Assembly (NCBI GenBank): GCA_013399895.1
Contig: VXBA01005448.1
Coordinates: forward strand, 1,094,271-1,158,270
Source of the DNA: Serilophus lunatus
Lineage: Eukaryota; Chordata; Aves; Passeriformes; Eurylaimidae
DNA length: 64,000 bases
Reading direction: 5' to 3'
Shown: positions 59,801-64,000 of the stretch, one piece after another
How positions within the stretch are numbered: position 1 is the stretch's first letter
Layout of the letters: the number at the start of each line of letters is the position of its first letter
Made by a program: the position numbers and the translations under genes
Notes under the pieces: generated by a model
What the model saw: the letters and a program-made list of their open reading frames with translations, nothing else
Databases searched by the model: none
What the model was told of the DNA's origin: nothing

Positions 59801-61239
59801 TTGATACCTTCTAAGCCTCTTGGCTTATTCCAATCAAATTTGACCCAGGTCTCAAGATATTTAATTCCTACAAGTTTCACTAAAATAGACATTACAGAAG
59901 ACAAACTCTCTTAACGCCTTCCCTGGAGAAAGGTTACAGTGTTGGTGTGGCTCTCCATAGACACCAGAGAACAGCTCCAAAGATGTCAAATTTGTGAAAA
60001 AAAAAAAAGAAAAAGAAAGATTTCTTTAGTTTTGTGGAGTTGAATTATATGGAAAGGTGTCACTGCGGGACCTGCTCTGTATGCCCATCTTTCCCTGGGA
60101 AGGGGTGATTCAAGAGCTAAAGCACAATGAGAAGCTCTAGGCAACATGGATTATACTTGGCCAACAAATCCTCACCGTGCTGCCTAAAAGGGAGGGAGTG
60201 GCTTTGCTTTTCATTCCTTTAATTTTCTTGTGAAACATAGTGGTCCAAGATATCTCCTATGATTACCAGGACCTGATGAGGATATATGTATATGTTCATC
60301 AGTTTAGGTTCCCTGAAGTCACCAATGCTTTGTACCAAGGAAACGTTGTACTTCAACAGGAAATACAAAATAAGAGAAAAAGAAATATTCCAAACTTAAA
60401 AGTGCTAATGCTCCAAAAAACCCAAAATACCAAGAGGAAATATATCCATAGTTTGACTTGCTGGAGAAAAGGTGCAAATTTTTGAAGCTTGTTCACTCAA
60501 ACGTTGAAAGATTTTTTCAAAATGTTTCTTTCTGAGCTTTCCTTTCTTCTTCATCTTCTCTTTTTAACGAGCTGCAGTGCAAAGAACATACAGCGATTCC
60601 TTCAAATGAGTAAAGTCATCATTAAACCTGTATAGTATACTTTAGAGAAACTATTTTTCTTTAAAGCTGGCAAATGAAGTCCATATAATAGGTAGAGATT
60701 TTGGTTGAGTAATCTTTACATAGTATGCTGCTTTCACTTTGCATATTGCACATTATTAAAAAGATAACTGGTGGTCTAAAAACTAAGGGGATTCTTTGCA
60801 TGTATTGCTCTTGGAATGGAGGGTGAATTCTCTCTTGACTATAAAAGAGACACCCGAGATAAAGTTCTATCTCCAGCCCTAATAGAGGTTGCAGCAGGAC
60901 TTTTTGGTGGCTCTGTGTCACTTTAGGCAATATAATAATTCTCTGAGATGGCAGCATCTGTAAGCAACTACCTTCAGCAGGTCCAGGAAGTTTATTTGAC
61001 AGCATTACAACTTCTTTTCAAAACCTCTCTCATGCAGGGCACAACCCCATAATACTGAGGGCCCTATACCATGGCTCATTACAGAAGGAAGCTTTTGGCA
61101 AGCCTGAGGCTCTGTCATGTTCTGTGTGACTAGAGGCAATGCAGCAGTCTGGGAGCTGTTTCTGTGCAAAACTGAAGAAATTCCCTAATGATTGTTTGCC
61201 CACAACACTGGCTTTGGTGGGAGAGTTGATCTGTTGTAG
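56851..61239. other. non-coding, nothing recognised
   Basis: Three plus-strand frames follow one another at 57439-57915 (158 codons, true ATG), 57912-58154 and 58172-58402, each in a different frame and none resembling a known protein. An A-rich tract lies at about 59997-60020 and an octamer ATTTGCAT at 57071-57078. No transposon recognised. Confidence 0.5.
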
Positions 61240-62098
61240 GGTAGAAAGACCCTGCAGAGGGATCTGACAGGCTGGATCGCTGGGACCAAGGACAGTTGTT
61301 TGAGGTTCAATAAGGCCAAGTGTTGAGTCCTACACTTGGGTCACAACAACCCCCTGCAATGTTACAGGGAACTGTACATTAATGGAGAAGAGTGGCTGGA
61401 AAACAGCCTGGTGGGAAAGGACCTGGAAGTGCTGGTCAACGGCAGCTGAGTATGAGCCAGTGTGTGTCCAGGTGGCAAGAAGGCCATTGGCATCCTGGTC
61501 TGTATCAGCAATAGTATGGCCACAGGGCCAAGGCAGTGATTGTCCCCCTGTACTGGTGAAGCTTCTCAAGTACTGTGTTGTTTTGGGTCCCTTACAACAA
61601 GAAGGACATTGAGGTGCTACAGTGAGTCCAGAGAAGGTCAACAGAGCTGGGGAACCATCTGGAGCACAAGTCTGATGAGAAGCAGCTGAGGGAGCTATAG
61701 GTGTTTAACCTGGAGAAAAGGAAGTTCAGGGGAGACCTTCTTGCTCTGTACAACTGCACGAAAGAAGTTTGTAGCCAGGTGGAGGTTGGCCTCTTCTCCA
61801 AAGTAACAAACAGTAGGGCAAGTGGAAGCCATCTCAAATTGCACCAGGGGAGGTGTAGATTAGATAGAAGAGAAAAATTTCTCCACTGAAAGGGTTGTAA
61901 ATCATTGGAACAGGCTGCCCAGGGAAGTGGTGGAGTCATCATCCCTGGAGGTGTTTAAAAAATGTGTGGATGTGGCATTTGGGACATGGTTTAGTGGTGG
62001 ACCTGTTAGTGTGGAGTTAATGGTTGGACTCAGTGAGCTCAGAAGTCTTTTCCAACCCAAATGATTCTTTGAGTCTCTGATTGTATGATGCTATGATT
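61240..62098 (+). mobile_element. CR1 LINE, longest 3' copy with ORF2 C-terminal part
   Basis: About 860 bases in plus orientation. Recognisable words run in order from 'ccctgcagagggatctgaca' through 'cacttgggtcacaacaaccc', 'atcctggtctgtatcagcaa', 'gtgattgtccccctgtactg', 'gaaggacattgaggtgctac', 'ctggagaaaaggaagttcag', 'catctcaaattgcaccaggg', 'cattggaacaggctgcccag', 'ggacatggtttagtggtgga' to a degraded tail. This covers the end of ORF2 after the reverse-transcriptase catalytic core and the short 3' end. Small deletions break the frame many times (for example the readable piece LEKRKFRGDLLALYN). Minus-strand frames of 103 and 116 codons here are antisense shadows. Confidence 0.96.
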
Positions 62099-64000
62099 GG
62101 TAATGGGGAGACATGGAGAAAGGGAAAAGAAAGAGACCAGCTAAATAGTTTCGCCTACACAAAATGCATGTGGTCAGTAAATCCGTTAATAAACCTGCCT
62201 GCTGGAAATGCCCTGGGTTACACTGATCAAAACGTTCCAGCAGGCAGTGCCTCTGAGACCTTACAGCTCAGCAGAGAATTGCAAACTGTTAATCTGAAAA
62301 ATATGAAGAAACAAAGCACAGAATAAACCAACCCTCTCTCTGTAACACATCCCTGAAGACAAGTGTCTGTGGTTCTAAATGCACTTTGTCTATGTCACCC
62401 CAGCTGCTAAATGCTTTCTATTGATTTCTCTCTTACAATCTTTTTCCTCCCTGTTTTTCTTTTTTTTTTTGATTCCTCACCTCTCCACCCCCATCTCTCT
62501 TTGCATTCAGTTCTATAGGTAAAATGCAGAGCTTTAAACAAAGGCCATAGAGAGACTGTTTGGAAGATCACAGCACTTTCTGTTGTCTCAGCCAGCAATA
62601 CCTTGGGAAGCAGATGTACATATTTTATATTTCATTTGTTCTTCCATTGCTGCCATCCATCCCTTTGCACATGGGAAGAAGCAAAGAGAAGGGCATTTTC
62701 ACTGCACCACTTCCATCACCACCCTGCATGTCCTAGAGACCCTCAAAATGTCAAACAACCAGACCTTTCATGCCACTGCATACCTTTCTACTGGGTTCAC
62801 TGAGACTGAAATTTAGTAAGTATCCCATATAACTGGGCTCTTTTGAGACCAACATGGATGGTTGAATAACAGGGAGCTTCAGAAGCTTTCATGCAACAGC
62901 AATCTCATTTGAATGGCTCTGTAGTATCATATAGCTGTTTCATCTTTTCTCTCTCCTGCTTCCCCAGGGAAAGAGCCTTCGGAGATTTTCCAGCTGTGTG
63001 AGAATGGAAGGGGAGTGCTGGTGGAGTGACATGTGAAGTAGAACACTGCAGTATGGGTTGGAGACATCAGAGGGGACATCTTGCATGAGGAATTTCATCT
63101 CTGGAGGCTTTAGTGTTTGTGTGGGCTTTTGTGGCTGCTGTTGTTTTCTGCAGCTCAGAATATTGTTTTCATACAGTAGGGCAGCATGGGTGTTGTTAAT
63201 AAATAAGGTGTTCCTTCTGCTTCCCACTCTTAAGAAGTAAAAGCAAGTGTGATTCCTCTAAGGTAGATGTAAAACGTGGTGTGCAGAGGTATGAGCCACC
63301 TGGCTTGAAGTATATGGGCAAGATGCTCTCTCCTCTCTGCCTGCTTTCTTACCATCCATCTGAGTTGACATCAATTCAAGTGTCTTGGCTGCAAATTCGG
63401 TTAGTGAGCGGAGAAACTATGCCTTTGTTCTAATGCTGGCAAAGCTCAACAAGTTTGATTACCTAAAATAAAACCATCTGCAACCGCTCTAATCAATGGC
63501 ACATGCATAGAGCAAAAGCTCTAAGCTTGTGGCTCATATAAAATGTTCATTACATCAGATTGTGGTGCTGCAGGAAAGAATTTATGGGCGAGACCAAGTG
63601 GTTCAGTATTACCCCGAGTTATTGGTGGGACACGTGTGTACCCTGTGACACTTGTCCCCTTCTGTGGCTGGTCCATTCCTGCAGTTAATGGCTGGAGGAA
63701 GGACTGTGAGTGCCTGTGGCACTGCAGGTCTTGGATTCAGGACTCTTTACATGGTGGTGTTTTCCTGCAGGCTTGGAAAACAGAACAAATGAAGTTTGCT
63801 CATATTACTTGTGGGGTGAAAGAGATTATGCTAAATATGTGACTGGATTTGTAGGAAATGGGTTAATCTATTTCTTCATGCATTAAATCCCCCTGCAAAC
63901 TCAGATCCTGTGTTCAGCTCCTTTTTGCTGGGGTTAGATGCAGCCTGTTGATACCACAAACCATTTGAGTCTAATTGACAATCATATTCTGGATCGTAGA
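62099..64000. other. non-coding, nothing recognised
   Basis: A T run lies at about 62459-62471. Frames stay at or below 99 codons and match no family. No transposon, RNA gene or CpG-rich patch recognised to the end of the window. Confidence 0.55.

Noticed and set aside
1..64000. Endogenous retrovirus or paired LTRs
   Set aside because: I looked for paired long repeats with TG..CA ends, primer-binding sites and pol-like motifs and saw none; the only reverse-transcribing element remains are CR1.
1..64000. CRISPR arrays, bacterial operons or ribosome binding sites
   Set aside because: No evenly spaced direct repeats and no dense coding; the sequence is a vertebrate genome segment.

Overview
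The window looks like non-coding DNA from a bird. The main evidence is a set of dispersed CR1-type LINE retroposons: ten separate insertions or remnants, covering about 3 kb. Most keep the short-repeat CR1 3' end built on the word TCTATGAT instead of a poly-A tail. One inserted piece resembles the old amniote SINE MIR. I see no Alu, L1 or B-type repeats and no retroviral LTR pair. Turtles and crocodilians also carry CR1, so the bird call is strong but not exclusive.

I find no protein-coding gene, tRNA, rRNA or CpG island. Start-to-stop frames reach at most about 158 codons, and none outside the CR1 copies resembles a protein I know. With three stops in 64 codons, a few tens of stop-to-stop frames longer than 100 codons are expected by chance in 64 kb read on both strands. 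The only recognisable protein remains are broken CR1 pieces: the end of ORF1 and the endonuclease domain at 35676-36588, and the C-terminal part of ORF2 in the longer 3' copies.

Layout: 1-6.6 kb is mostly featureless, with T tracts, a CR1 tail next to a purine microsatellite, and a CR1 piece. From 6.6 to 23 kb several AT-rich stretches dense in TAAT/ATTA words and free of repeats read like conserved developmental enhancers (best at 15930-16170 and 21110-21800), with a CR1 between them at 20.3 kb. From 23 to 37 kb there are CR1 copies at 23.3, 30.7, 32.6 and 35.7 kb, a hairpin at 28.06 kb, and a CR1 interrupted by a (CCCTT)n array that runs into an assembly gap. From 37 to 53 kb there are few repeats, with an enhancer-like stretch near 47.5 kb, a YY1-core inverted repeat, a 19-bp triplet minisatellite and a GATA-motif triplet. 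From 53 to 64 kb there are two clear CR1 copies (53.5 and 61.2 kb) in otherwise blank sequence.

The most natural reading is intergenic or long-intron DNA in a gene-poor, regulatory-rich part of a bird genome. I found no new multi-gene system. The items most worth checking are the hairpin at 28056-28116, the homeodomain-rich blocks, and the CR1 whose 5' part is inverted against its 3' end.
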